Assembly (NCBI GenBank): GCA_965197575.1
Contig: OZ240214.1
Location: 4,030,001-4,094,000 of the forward strand
Source: VXOI01 sp965197575
Lineage (GTDB): Bacteria > Chloroflexota > Dehalococcoidia > Lucifugimonadales > UBA3495
Length of the DNA stretch: 64,000 bases
Direction of reading: 5' to 3'
Part shown: one piece after another, positions 1 through 8,797 of the stretch
Numbering within the stretch: the first letter of the stretch is position 1
Layout: the number at the start of each line of letters is the position of its first letter
Translations under genes and position numbers: made by a program
The notes under the pieces: generated by a model
The model's database searches: none
Seen by the model: the letters and a program-made list of their open reading frames with translations, nothing else
What the model was told of the DNA's origin: nothing

Positions 1-1
1 C

Positions 2-1657
2 GCACTCGGGCTCCAGGCGCACCGTGTCCGGGTAGTGGGGCCGTTCCTGGGGGCGGGCTACGGCAACAAGGACGAGACGCGGTTGGCCGCCCTGGCTGCG
101 GTCTTGGCCCAACGCGCCGGAAGGCCCGTGCGCATCGAGTATTCCCGGGAGGACGAGTTCATCGCTGGTCGGGTGCGTCACGCCGCCAACATCCACATCA
201 AGGCCGGTTTCAAGCGGGACGGCTCCGTCACCGCCATACAGGCCGAAGCGCTGCTGGACACGGGGGCCTACCTGGCCTCGGGCGCAGGCGTGGCCCGGCG
301 CACCGGGCAGGGCATCCTGTACCTCTACCACTGCGCCAACGTGAAGTACGAGGCGCATCTGGCTTACACCAACCGCCCGGTCGCCGGCTCATACCGGGCG
401 TTGGGCGCTCCTCAAGGCCACTTCGCCCTGGAATCGCTGATGGACCGGGCCGCCGAGACCCTGGGCATCGACCCGCTGGACTTCCGGCTCAAGAATAGGG
501 TGCGGCCCGAGGGCCAGCCCGGCCAGCGCACCACGCCCTTGGACCAAGTGATCGACAGCCAACCCCTGGAAGGCGGCATCCCCTTCTCCAGCAACGGCCT
601 GGAGCAGTGCCTGGAATTGGGGGCCGAAGCCTTCGGTTGGCGGGAGCCTTTGCCCGCCGCCCCTGACACTTCCGGGAACGACCCGTCGGTGAAGCGGGGC
701 AAGGGAATGTCGATGATGGTGTACCGGGGCGGGCCCGGCTCCCCCTCCGCCGCCGAGGTGCGGGTGGAGAAGTCCGGGGCCGTGAAGCTGGTCACCGGCC
801 TGATGGACGTCGGGGAAGGCGCGACCACGGTGCTGCCCCAGATAGCCGCTGAGGTATTGGGAGTCGAGTACGGGGAGGTCGAGGGGGTGTTTGGCGACAC
901 CACCGGCACGCCCGACGCCCCCATAACCGCCGGTTCCACCGCCACTTTCTCCACCGGCGCCGCGGTCGTGCAGGCGGCGCGCGAGGTGCGGCGGGGGTTG
1001 CTGGAGTTGGCGTCGTCCGGTTTAGAAGCCCCGGTCCAGGAGTTGGACGCGGCCTTGGGCTACGTTTTCGTCAAGTCCGACCCGTCGCGCCGGATGTCCT
1101 TGTCCCAAGTGGCGGGCAGCATGGAGGGAGATGTCCTGGCAGCCACGGCCAGCGTGATTCCGGGGAGCACGGAGGCCATTGTCAACTCCTTCGGGGCCCA
1201 CTTCGTCGAGGTTGAAGTGGACACCGATAACGGCCGGGTACGGGTCGTGCGCTACGTGGCGGCCCACGATTCGGGGCGCATCATCAACCCCCGGCTGGCC
1301 CTGAATCAGGCCGAAGGCGCGGTAAGCCAAATGCTGGGCTTCGCGCTGACCGAGGAACTGGTCACCGACCCCGCCACCGGCGTCACCCTCAACCCCGGCT
1401 ATCTGGAGCACAAGTCGCCGACCATTCAAGACTACCCCGACATACAGGTCATCTTCGCCGACATCGTGGACCCGGTAGGGCCTTTGGGGGCCAAGGGCTT
1501 GGGCGAGGTGCCCAGCGTGGGCGTGGCCCCGGCCATCGCCAACGCCATCTACGACGCCGTGGGCATCCGGCTGAAGCGCCTGCCCTTCACCCCCGACCAG
1601 GTGCTGGCGGCCTTGGCGGGGTTAAACGCAGAGCGCACAGAGAACACCGAGGGCTAG
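2..1657 (+). CDS. Xanthine dehydrogenase-family molybdopterin-binding large subunit (5' partial)
   Basis: Large catalytic subunit of a molybdenum hydroxylase, which uses water to hydroxylate N-heterocycles, aldehydes or CO-type substrates. The frame is open to the window edge, so about the first 200-250 residues of a usual 750-800 are outside. The visible part starts just before the Mo-cofactor motif PFLGAGYGNKDE and ends with GAKGLGEVPSVG, whose Glu is the family's catalytic base. The FAD subunit follows after a 58-bp gap, with no [2Fe-2S] small-subunit gene downstream. That gene must lie upstream or elsewhere. The last residues (NAERTENTEG) are encoded by a dispersed repeat that recurs near 8798. 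The substrate cannot be read from the sequence. Confidence 0.92.
   Translation, partial: ALGLQAHRVRVVGPFLGAGYGNKDETRLAALAAVLAQRAGRPVRIEYSREDEFIAGRVRHAANIHIKAGFKRDGSVTAIQAEALLDTGAYLASGAGVARRTGQGILYLYHCANVKYEAHLAYTNRPVAGSYRALGAPQGHFALESLMDRAAETLGIDPLDFRLKNRVRPEGQPGQRTTPLDQVIDSQPLEGGIPFSSNGLEQCLELGAEAFGWREPLPAAPDTSGNDPSVKRGKGMSMMVYRGGPGSPSAAEVRVEKSGAVKLVTGLMDVGEGATTVLPQIAAEVLGVEYGEVEGVFGDTTGTPDAPITAGSTATFSTGAAVVQAAREVRRGLLELASSGLEAPVQELDAALGYVFVKSDPSRRMSLSQVAGSMEGDVLAATASVIPGSTEAIVNSFGAHFVEVEVDTDNGRVRVVRYVAAHDSGRIINPRLALNQAEGAVSQMLGFALTEELVTDPATGVTLNPGYLEHKSPTIQDYPDIQVIFADIVDPVGPLGAKGLGEVPSVGVAPAIANAIYDAVGIRLKRLPFTPDQVLAALAGLNAERTENTEG
1624..1651 (+). repeat. Dispersed 'cagagcgcacagag' repeat, copy 1
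   Basis: About 28 bases (aaacgcagagcgcacagaga...) match, with a few substitutions, a copy at 8798-8825. Here the repeat forms the 3' end of the hydroxylase large-subunit gene and encodes its last residues. Similar short repeats are common in intergenic DNA of many bacteria. Confidence 0.6.
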
Positions 1658-1715
1658 GGGTTTTATGGGCGCTTTTGGGCCTGCCGTGATTAATTCCCGT
1701 GGGAGCGGATAGCCG

Positions 1716-2696
1716 ATGGCCGCATTCCAATTTGTCGATGCCCGCTCGGTGGACGAAGCGGTGGCACTGCTGGGCGAGGCCGGGTCGGTTGCGTTGGGCG
1801 GCGGCACCGATCTGTTGCCGCAGGTGAAAGACGGCGTGGTTGCGGCGGGACGGTTGGTGGGGCTTTCGGCGATTCCGGGGCTGGCCGAAATCGCCGAAAG
1901 CGGCGGTGGGCTGTCCATAGGCGCGGCCGCCACCATCGCCGACGTTGCCGCGCATCCGGCAGTTCACCGCCGCTACGCCGCGCTGGCCCAAGCCGCGGAG
2001 GGTCTGGCCACGCCCCAAATCCGCAACGAGGGCACCTTGGGCGGCAACCTGGGACAGAGGCCGCGCTGCTGGTACTACCGCAGCCCGCTGATTCCCTGCC
2101 TGAAGAAGGGCGGCGACCGGTGTTACGCCCTGGCCGGTATCACCAAATACCTGTGCGTCACCGGCGGCGACCGCTGCTACATAGTGCATCCCTCCGACAC
2201 CGGGGTGGCCCTCAGTGTTCTGAATGCTCGGATAGACACGGCGGGGCCAAACGGCGGCCGCACCCTCGCCATCGGCGACTTCTTCGCCGGGCCGGGCCGC
2301 GACCTGCAACGGGAGAACGTGCTGGAGCCGGGAGAAATCATCTCGCGGGTAGCGATTCCCGCCCCGGGGCCGGACCGCAGCGTGTACCTGAAAGTGCGGG
2401 AGCGGGAATCGGGCGACTTCGCCCTGGTGAGCGTGGCCGTGGCGCTGCGGCTGGAGGATTCGCCCGCCGGGCCAACGATCCGGGATGCGAGGGTTGCCTT
2501 GGGCGGAGTTGCGCCGACTCCCTACCGGGCGGTGGAAGTAGAGCAACATCTGACGGGCCGGCCAACCTCGTCGGTAGACGCGGCCCATGCCGGAAGCCTG
2601 GCCCTGCCCAACCCAACCCCGTTGCTGCAAAACGCCTACAAAATCCCCATGGCCCGGAACATAGTCCAACGCGCCATCGCCCGGCTAACTGCCTGA
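1716..2696 (+). CDS. Molybdenum hydroxylase FAD-binding subunit (CoxM/PaoB-like)
   Basis: FAD-binding electron-transfer subunit of the hydroxylase encoded just upstream, 326 aa, the usual family length. It has the FAD motifs LGGGTDLLPQVK (about residues 27-38) and ATPQIRNEGTLGGNL. After the second lies an insert with five cysteines (QRPRC, IPC, GDRC, KYLC, GDRC) between about residues 118 and 157. In the PaoB/YagS and 4-hydroxybenzoyl-CoA reductase beta branches such an insert binds an extra [4Fe-4S] cluster, so the same is inferred here. Order is large subunit then FAD subunit. No small iron-sulfur subunit follows. Confidence 0.9.
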   Translation: MAAFQFVDARSVDEAVALLGEAGSVALGGGTDLLPQVKDGVVAAGRLVGLSAIPGLAEIAESGGGLSIGAAATIADVAAHPAVHRRYAALAQAAEGLATPQIRNEGTLGGNLGQRPRCWYYRSPLIPCLKKGGDRCYALAGITKYLCVTGGDRCYIVHPSDTGVALSVLNARIDTAGPNGGRTLAIGDFFAGPGRDLQRENVLEPGEIISRVAIPAPGPDRSVYLKVRERESGDFALVSVAVALRLEDSPAGPTIRDARVALGGVAPTPYRAVEVEQHLTGRPTSSVDAAHAGSLALPNPTPLLQNAYKIPMARNIVQRAIARLTA

Positions 2697-2832
2697 ACCC
2701 CACCGCCACGGACGGCAGCCACGCCCGCAATCTGATCGCCTGGAAGTTTACCGGCGTTGACGCTGTTTGCCGCCAGTGCTAGCATCGGTAACGCCGCAGT
2801 GTCGTACCGCCAAGCAACAAAGGAGGGCGAGC

Positions 2833-3951
2833 ATGGACTTTGGACTTTTCAACACTTGGAATGCCTTATATCCCGGTGACACGGTTCCCTGGCATCCCGA
2901 TTATGCCGGTGGGAAGCTGCTCGAGGAGGAAGCTTACACCAAGAACTACGAAGAGATCGATGCCGTCGAGGAGATGGGCTGGGACTACGTCTGGCTCGGC
3001 GGCGGTCACTTTTCCAAGCAGGCGAGCATGGACCCGCAGGTCCTCATGCTGGCCGCCGTGATCGCCGAGCGCACCAAGAACATCAGGATAGGGTCGTCCA
3101 TCCACCGCCCGGTGATTAGGCAGCCCGGGGAGACAGTATCCGCGTCAGCGCTGCCCCATGAAAGATACGGGTTCGATAATCTGCTGCTGGAGGACCCCAT
3201 CCAGACTGCGGAACAGGTCGCGATCGTCGACCAGGTCAGCCAGGGCAGGTTCATCTACGGCGCGGGCGGGCGCACTCGCGGCTCTGACGAACGCCGGGAG
3301 CAGTTCTTCGAGTACCTGGAGGTCATGAAGCAGCTCTGGACGGAGGAGAACTTCTCGGGGTTCGAGGGCAAGTACTACAACTACCCCGCATTCTACGAAC
3401 CGTACCTCGCCATCCCGAAGCCCTACCAGAAGCCCTACCCTCCCATGTTGTTGCCCGTGGATAGCCAGGAGAGTTTCGTGCCCATGGGTACCCAGGGCTA
3501 TCGAATCGCCATCGGCGCGGGCAGCTCTCCGCACAACCTCAGAGGGTCCGCGGTCCTGAAGGAAGACGTGAAAGCCTACCGGCAGGCCTGGAAGGACGCG
3601 GGACACCCCGGCGACCCGACCACCGTGGTCCGCATACCCACCCTGGTGGCCGATACCAAAGAAGAGGCCACGCGCCAGACCGAGAACCTCATGAGTCTTG
3701 CTAGGCGATATTACTCTGGAAGGGTGGGCATCGGAAGCACCGACGCAGGCGCAGCCAGCCCCGATGCAACCGAGGAAGTAAACCTGTTCGGGACGCCGGA
3801 AGAAGTTGTCGAGAGGATTCACATGCTCCGGGACGACTTCAGCACCGACGAAATCATGTTTGAGGTCAACTGGACGTCATCGGTCCCCCGCGATGTCGTG
3901 ATGAACACCATGCGGGTCATCACCGACAAGGTGATCCCCGAGTTCAAGTAA
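2833..3951 (+). CDS. LLM-class flavin-dependent oxidoreductase (paralogue 1)
   Basis: Bacterial-luciferase-like TIM-barrel enzyme, 372 aa, expected to use FMNH2 or F420H2 to oxidise or reduce an unknown substrate. It begins MDFGLFNTW and carries the family pattern of beta strands ending in WDYVWLGGGHF and QGRFIYGAGG, then KPYQKPYPPMLLPVD. The start is set by AGGAGG at 2821-2826, seven bases before ATG 2833. An upstream in-frame ATG at 2767 has no such site. Seven members of this superfamily lie in this window. Confidence 0.9.
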   Translation: MDFGLFNTWNALYPGDTVPWHPDYAGGKLLEEEAYTKNYEEIDAVEEMGWDYVWLGGGHFSKQASMDPQVLMLAAVIAERTKNIRIGSSIHRPVIRQPGETVSASALPHERYGFDNLLLEDPIQTAEQVAIVDQVSQGRFIYGAGGRTRGSDERREQFFEYLEVMKQLWTEENFSGFEGKYYNYPAFYEPYLAIPKPYQKPYPPMLLPVDSQESFVPMGTQGYRIAIGAGSSPHNLRGSAVLKEDVKAYRQAWKDAGHPGDPTTVVRIPTLVADTKEEATRQTENLMSLARRYYSGRVGIGSTDAGAASPDATEEVNLFGTPEEVVERIHMLRDDFSTDEIMFEVNWTSSVPRDVVMNTMRVITDKVIPEFK

Positions 3952-3983
3952 CGTAGCGGCCCAGTCCAGGGCCTTTCCATTCT

Positions 3984-4064
3984 TTGTCTGAATCAGGATT
4001 GAAGGATTAACCGGATTGGAAAATCCTGAAAATCCCCAAATCCGGCAAATCCTGATTCAGACAA
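3984..4064. repeat. Inverted-repeat element (ttgtctgaatcagg / cctgattcagacaa)
   Basis: Fourteen-base perfect inverted repeats at 3984-3997 and 4051-4064 flank A/T-rich spacer containing several 'ggatt/aatcc' words. It lies between two convergent genes (ends 3951 and 4094), so the hairpin could also act as a bidirectional terminator. This resembles a repeat type scattered in several bacterial phyla. Confidence 0.6.
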
Positions 4065-4093
4065 TTGCGCCAAGAGGCGATGGCCCTGTTCGT

Positions 4094-5305
4094 TTAGCCT
4101 GGGGCGTCTATGTCTGGGCTGTCGGGGGAATCTTCGTTTATTCGGGTGTCGGCGGGGAGGCGGGTTCTGATGGGGCGGGGCGGTTGCTGGGCGGCGTTAG
4201 TGGAGGCCTGCCAGACTACGGGCCTTGGTGTCGTGCCGTCGGGGAAGCGGACGGCGCGGACCGGGTAGTTGATGACGATACTCTCTTTGGCGAACCGTTG
4301 TTGCAGGTCTCGTATCAACGCGGACTGCAACTCGAAGCTGGCCAGGCGGTCCCGGGCCTGCACGAACAGCCAGAAGATGACGTTCGACTCGCCGAAGGAC
4401 TCGAAGCCGAACCAGGCGCCGTATTCCTTGACGCCGTTGGGGTCTTTGTCCAGCAGGTCTTCCATCACGTCGCGGGAGATCGCCTCCACCTGCACGAGGT
4501 CGCTTTCGTAGCTAACCCCACAGGTCAGGTAGACGTTCACCGGCGGCGTCGGCCCGCCGTAGTTGGTGAAGATGGTCGTGGCGAACGTCGCGTTGGGTAT
4601 GACCACCAGATTATTCTCCCAAGTGCGGATGCGGGTGCTGCGCCAACTGACCTCTATCACGTAGCCCGCTACGCCGCCCTGTAGTTCGATGTAGTCGCCG
4701 GGGGAGATTACCCCCTCGGTCATAATGTAGGTCCCGGCGAAGACGCTGGATAGGGTTGGCTGGATCGCCAACGCCACGGCCAGGCCGCCCAGGCCCAGAC
4801 CGGCGATCAGCGGGCTGACCGATATGCCCAGCGCCTCCAGGACCAGCAGGCCGCCGATGACGTATACCCCCGCGACCGCCAGTTTGCGCAGCATGGGGAT
4901 GATGTGAGCGCCCGCGCCGCGCCGCGCCGCGTCCAGGCCAGCGATGTACCAGTCGAGAGTGACCGCCAACACCCGCCCGATGAGCAAAATGATCGCTATG
5001 ATGGCGGCGGCAGTGAACAGGGCGTTTACGATGTCCTGCTGCGTCGCGGGCAGGTCCAAGGGGATGACCACCGCCAAGTAGCCGCCGAGCACCATGATCA
5101 GGAGACTGATGGGGCGGCGGACCGCCTGGAAGATCAAGTTGTCCAGTTCGGTCTCGGTGTGACGGGAGAGCCGTTGCGCCAAGGGAATAACGACGTAGTG
5201 GGACAGGGCCGACAGGAACGCCGCAAGGCCAAAAATGACGAACGCGATTACCGGGTCCACCCAAGCCTGATCATCCAGACCGAACCGGGCGAGCAACGAG
5301 TCCAT
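4094..5305 (-). CDS. MscS-family mechanosensitive channel
   Basis: Small-conductance mechanosensitive channel of the cytoplasmic membrane, 403 aa, which releases solutes on hypo-osmotic shock. Hydrophobic helices run near residues 17-38, 68-88, 90-112 and 135-157. The pore helix and beta domain follow as GLGLGGLAVALAIQP and GVISPGDYIELQGGVAGYV, and then RIRTWENNLVVIPN. These are standard MscS signatures. The C-terminal 40 residues are polar and probably disordered. It is transcribed alone, converging on the upstream LLM gene. Confidence 0.93.
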   Translation of the reverse strand: MDSLLARFGLDDQAWVDPVIAFVIFGLAAFLSALSHYVVIPLAQRLSRHTETELDNLIFQAVRRPISLLIMVLGGYLAVVIPLDLPATQQDIVNALFTAAAIIAIILLIGRVLAVTLDWYIAGLDAARRGAGAHIIPMLRKLAVAGVYVIGGLLVLEALGISVSPLIAGLGLGGLAVALAIQPTLSSVFAGTYIMTEGVISPGDYIELQGGVAGYVIEVSWRSTRIRTWENNLVVIPNATFATTIFTNYGGPTPPVNVYLTCGVSYESDLVQVEAISRDVMEDLLDKDPNGVKEYGAWFGFESFGESNVIFWLFVQARDRLASFELQSALIRDLQQRFAKESIVINYPVRAVRFPDGTTPRPVVWQASTNAAQQPPRPIRTRLPADTRINEDSPDSPDIDAPG

Positions 5306-5347
5306 CTGCGTCCTGGCGTCCTTCCGTCAATCTGTTTCTACGTTAAA

Positions 5348-6121
5348 TCATAGCCGCTTGAGCAATCGCGGGAGCAACTCGCCCGACGGGCCGCTCAACA
5401 CTACGTCGCACCAGGGCGTAAGGGCGGTGGCTTCGGGGTTCACCTCGATCAATGCCGCCCCGTTCTCCTTGGCCACCAGCGGCAGCCGCGCCGCCGGGTT
5501 GACCGTGCCCGACGTTCCAACCAGCAGCATACAATCGCACCGTTCGGCCTGTTCCCGGCACGCCTGAAGAACGTCGGCCGGGATGGGCTCGCCGAACATC
5601 ACGGTGTCGAGCTTGATCACCCCGCCGCAACGGACGCAAAGCGGGGGCAGGCCGTCGATCTCGTAGCCGTCTCTGGGATGCCGCCAACCGCAGCCGATGC
5701 ACCGGAGCTTGGTGCGGTTGCCGTGGATTTCCAGCAGCGACGAGCTTCCCGCCTCGCCTTGAAGTCCGTCCACGTTTTGGGTGATGGTGCATTGGAGCAG
5801 TCCCCGGCGTTCCAGTTCGGCCAACGCCAGATGCCCGCCGTTGGGCGCGGCCCGTTCGACCGCCCGCTTCATCTCGTAAATGGGGTTGCCGGGTTCGATT
5901 TCGCTGCGCAACCGCGACTCCCACCAAGCGCGAGGGTCCCGGCTGAACTCGTGGAACGACAACAGGGGCGGTTCGCCGTGCTTGGTCCACAGCCCGCCGG
6001 GCCCGCGGTAGGTGGGGATGCCGCTCTCGGCGGAAAGCCCGGCTCCCACCAGCGCCACCAAGTGGCGGGCGCTGCCAACGAGGGCGGCGGCCCTCGTTAT
6101 CTGTTCGGTTAGGCTAGCCAT
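5348..6121 (-). CDS. cobB: Sir2-family NAD-dependent protein deacylase
   Basis: Sirtuin, 257 aa, which removes acyl groups from lysines using NAD+. The NAD-binding motif GAGLSAESGIPTYRG is at about residues 26-40. TQNVDGLQ and the HGN motif (catalytic His) follow. Two Cys pairs (CIGC and CVRC, about residues 141-166) form the structural zinc site, and GTSGTVNPAA contributes to the cofactor fold. It overlaps the 3' end of the isoaspartyl methyltransferase gene by eight bases, so the two are translationally coupled and may act together on damaged or modified protein. Confidence 0.93.
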   Translation of the reverse strand: MASLTEQITRAAALVGSARHLVALVGAGLSAESGIPTYRGPGGLWTKHGEPPLLSFHEFSRDPRAWWESRLRSEIEPGNPIYEMKRAVERAAPNGGHLALAELERRGLLQCTITQNVDGLQGEAGSSSLLEIHGNRTKLRCIGCGWRHPRDGYEIDGLPPLCVRCGGVIKLDTVMFGEPIPADVLQACREQAERCDCMLLVGTSGTVNPAARLPLVAKENGAALIEVNPEATALTPWCDVVLSGPSGELLPRLLKRL

Positions 6122-6782
6122 TGGGGGAAAACGCCTCCGCGCCGTACAGCGGAACGAACCGGCAGGGGCCGAGCATGGAAATGGACAGGCCCTCGCCGGT
6201 CTTCAGTGCCTGCACTAGCTCTTGCTGCTCCAGCGTTCCCACCGGCGCAGCCATTCTCCCGCCGGGGGCCAATTGGGCCAGCAGCGACGGCGGAAGCGCG
6301 GGTGTGGCCGCGGCTACCAGTATCGCGTCGTAGGGGCCGCGCTCCGGGCAGCCCAGGACCTCGCCGGCCGGCTCCACCACCACGTTCCGGTAGCCTAAAT
6401 CTTCGAGCACGTCCCAAGCGCGTTGGGCCAGCTCCGGCAGCCGCTCCACCGTCACCACGATTCCCTCGCGGGCCAACTCGGCCAGCACCGCCGAGTGGTA
6501 GCCGCTGCCCGTGCCCACCTCCAGCACCCGGTCGCGGGACGACAGGTGGAGCGCCCGGGTCATCAGCGCGACCATGTAGGGCTGGGAGATAGTCTGTCCG
6601 CCGCCGATGGCCAAGGGAATGTCCAGGTACGCCAAGCGGCGAAGGTCGGGCGAGACGAACCGCTCCCGGGGCACCGACCGCATGGCCCGTATCACCCGTT
6701 CGTCCGGTATGTGGCGGGCCAGCTTGCCGAACAGCTTGCTTCTCGCCTTCTCCAATTTGGGGTCACGCTCTGCGTCTGCCAC
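6114..6782 (-). CDS. pcm: Protein-L-isoaspartate O-methyltransferase
   Basis: SAM-dependent repair enzyme that methylates isoaspartyl residues. VPRERFV, GGGQTISQPYMVALM, EVGTGSGYHSAVLA (SAM site) and a C-terminal LVQ segment match the family. The open frame extends to a TTG at 6845, but that extension lies inside the terminal repeat of a mobile cassette and adds a non-family N-terminus. GTG 6782 gives a normal length of 222 aa. If the upstream TTG were used the cassette would have supplied a new N-terminus. It is first in a two-gene unit with the Sir2 gene. Confidence 0.88.
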   Translation of the reverse strand: MADAERDPKLEKARSKLFGKLARHIPDERVIRAMRSVPRERFVSPDLRRLAYLDIPLAIGGGQTISQPYMVALMTRALHLSSRDRVLEVGTGSGYHSAVLAELAREGIVVTVERLPELAQRAWDVLEDLGYRNVVVEPAGEVLGCPERGPYDAILVAAATPALPPSLLAQLAPGGRMAAPVGTLEQQELVQALKTGEGLSISMLGPCRFVPLYGAEAFSPNG

Positions 6783-6872
6783 AATTTTGATTCTAGCATA
6801 CAGAATATAGAACGCGGCCCGATTGACAGGGCAGGACGATTGCAAAGTCGCCTTTCATCACCCCAACCCAAC

Positions 6873-6958
6873 AGTAACTCCCAGGGCCTTTTCATTTTCG
6901 GAAAAAGTGTCCCCTCTCCCCACGGGAGAGGGAGAGTGAAAAGGCCCTGAGTAACTCC
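6873..6958. mobile_element. 68-bp MITE nested in the cassette (CAGGGCCTTTTCA ends)
   Basis: Element 6882-6949 begins cagggccttttcattttc and ends with its near-perfect inverse. It is flanked by the 9-bp duplication agtaactcc (6873-6881 and 6950-6958). Its centre contains a ccctctccc/gggagaggg hairpin. The ends match those of the MITE at 43554-43687, indicating one family. Confidence 0.72.
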
Positions 6959-7188
6959 CCAATCCCCTTGCCAACCCCGAATACACCTCCCTACCATAAT
7001 ATCCGTCAGACTCAAACCCAACCCGCCACCGAGGCGACAGGTATCCAATGCCCAGAAACCACCTCGCCCAATTCGTAATTCCCATCCCAACCCCGCCAGC
7101 CAGCCGGAGCGGGGGAAAATGACCGGAAATGTCCGGAAATGTCCGGGGAATCGAAAAATCCCCAAATCCAAATAAGGAGCCTTAACCA

Positions 7189-7497
7189 ATGAACGACCTG
7201 AGACGTCGCGTCAACGCCCTGCGCCGCAAAATGGCCCGCGCGCTCGCCGTAGTCCGGCTCCGCCCGCTGGCCCAGGAATTTTGCGCCCAATGGGACTCGG
7301 CCATCTCCGACTCCCGGCCCCTGCCCCAGTCCCATCCCTTTATCTGCCGGGTGGCCCAGGCCGGGTTCCGCCTCCCCACCTTCATGGCGGCCCACCGCTA
7401 CTTGGAACGGTGCCGCCGCCAAAACGCCCTTCCCGACTGCCATGAACTCCTCCGCTCCCTTCTCCCCTGGTCCGCGGACCTCGTCCCGGCAGGGTAG
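7189..7497 (+). CDS. Hypothetical 102-aa passenger protein of the mobile cassette
   Basis: Small basic protein starting MNDLRRRVNALRRKMARA, with an amphipathic, Arg-rich N-terminal helix and two cysteines in the middle and C-terminal halves. AGGAG stands about nine bases before ATG 7189, so translation is plausible. It is the only credible gene between the cassette ends. I recognise no family. It could be a passenger gene, or merely an open frame in high-GC DNA. Confidence 0.5.
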   Translation: MNDLRRRVNALRRKMARALAVVRLRPLAQEFCAQWDSAISDSRPLPQSHPFICRVAQAGFRLPTFMAAHRYLERCRRQNALPDCHELLRSLLPWSADLVPAG

Positions 7498-7709
7498 GCC
7501 GATTGCAAAGCCGGTTCACAGTGGCATTTCAGAGTGGCGTTTCAGAGTTGAAATGCTGCCTGACGCCAGTCGCGGTAAAGCTGACCGCAGTTCTCATATG
7601 TCAGCACGTACAAGCCATGAAGTGACTTTGCAATCGTCCTGATTGACAGGGCGGGCGCACAGGCGCGACACTACGGTTTTCACCGGATCAACCCAAAGGT
7701 GGAGGAACC

Positions 7710-8792
7710 ATGCACTTCGGCCTGGTAATGGAATGCGATTACCGCTACGGCGCCACGGAAGAGTCCGCCTTCGAGGAGGCCTTCGCGATGGCTGAGGCCG
7801 CCGAGCAGGGAGGTCTCGATGGGGTGTGGCTGTCGGAGCGCCACTTTGCCGCTCCACGCAATCCCCTGGACCCGGCCGGCGCGGGCATCCCGTCAATCGT
7901 ATCGTCGCCCTTGATCATGTCGTCGGCCATAGTGGCCCGGCACCCCGCTCTGCGGGTCGGCGTGGCCGTGAACGTGCTGCCCCTCTCTCACCCGGTGCGT
8001 ATGGCCGAAGAGGTGGCGACGGTGGACCAGATCAGCCGCGGGCGAGTGGAGTTCGGTGTCGGCCGCAGCGGCTTCGCCCGCTCTTATGAGGGCTATGGCA
8101 TCCCCTACGGCGAGAGCCGCGAGCGCTTCCAGGAATCGTTGGAGATTATTCTGGCGGCCTGGACCAACGAGCGGTTTTCCTACGAGGGGAAGTACTACAC
8201 GTTCAACGACGTCTGCGTAATCCCCAAGCCGTTCCAGAAGCCCCATCCCCCGCTGCGGGTTGCCGCCACTACTCGGGATACTTTTCCGCAGGTCGGCGCG
8301 GCGGGCTTCCCCATCTTTATCGGACTGCGTGGTATGGACCGCTCGGACTTGGTGAACAGCCTCCGCGATTACCGCGAAGCGTGGCACGAAGCGGGACACG
8401 ATGGCGACGGCGACGTTTTTCTCCGTATCCCGGTGTTCGTCGGCGACACTTCGGAGGAGGCCCACGCCGCCGCCGAGGACAGCACGATGCGCGCCTACCA
8501 GCGGCTGGCCCAGAATTTCACCAACAGCGCCACCGTCGCCGGGGCTGTGCCCTCGGAAGAACGGATTGCCCGCGGGCAGCGTCTCGCCAACGTGACCTAT
8601 GAAGACTTGCTGCGCGACCGCCTGGCCTACGGCAGCCCCAGGAGCGTAGCCAATCTCCTGAACGAAATCATCGAAGAGCTGGACCTCTCGGGAGTGATCG
8701 CCGAGGTAAACGTCGGCGGCCTAATCCCCAAAGAACAGGTGCTCCACTCCATAGACCTCTTCGCCAACGAAGTAACGCCCGCCCTGCGCTAG
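7710..8792 (+). CDS. LLM-class flavin-dependent oxidoreductase (paralogue 2)
   Basis: Luciferase-like monooxygenase, 360 aa. N-terminus MHFGLVMECDYRYG, then GVWLSERHFAAP (about residues 37-48), LRVGVAVNVLPLSHPVRMAEE and ISRGRVEFGVGRSGF, all typical of the TIM-barrel family. ATG 7710 is preceded by GGAGG at 7701-7705. It stands alone just outside the right end of the mobile cassette and converges on the HAD gene, with a palindromic repeat between them. Substrate and cofactor choice (FMN or F420) cannot be told. Confidence 0.9.
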   Translation: MHFGLVMECDYRYGATEESAFEEAFAMAEAAEQGGLDGVWLSERHFAAPRNPLDPAGAGIPSIVSSPLIMSSAIVARHPALRVGVAVNVLPLSHPVRMAEEVATVDQISRGRVEFGVGRSGFARSYEGYGIPYGESRERFQESLEIILAAWTNERFSYEGKYYTFNDVCVIPKPFQKPHPPLRVAATTRDTFPQVGAAGFPIFIGLRGMDRSDLVNSLRDYREAWHEAGHDGDGDVFLRIPVFVGDTSEEAHAAAEDSTMRAYQRLAQNFTNSATVAGAVPSEERIARGQRLANVTYEDLLRDRLAYGSPRSVANLLNEIIEELDLSGVIAEVNVGGLIPKEQVLHSIDLFANEVTPALR

Positions 8793-8797
8793 GTTTG

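Larger units (their letters stand above)
6821..7652. mobile_element. Non-autonomous mobile cassette with 17-bp TIRs and 12-bp target duplication
   Basis: Perfect 17-base inverted repeats (aggacgattgcaaagtc) lie at 6833-6849 and 7624-7640. Directly outside both is the same 12-mer, gattgacagggc (6821-6832 and 7641-7652), the signature of a transposition event. The 808-bp body holds no transposase but does hold a 102-aa gene with a good ribosome-binding site and a nested MITE. A 12-bp duplication fits IS4/IS231-type transposases. The architecture resembles a mobile insertion cassette, moved in trans. A third, imperfect copy of the end (aggccgattgcaaag) sits at 7496-7510. Confidence 0.75.
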
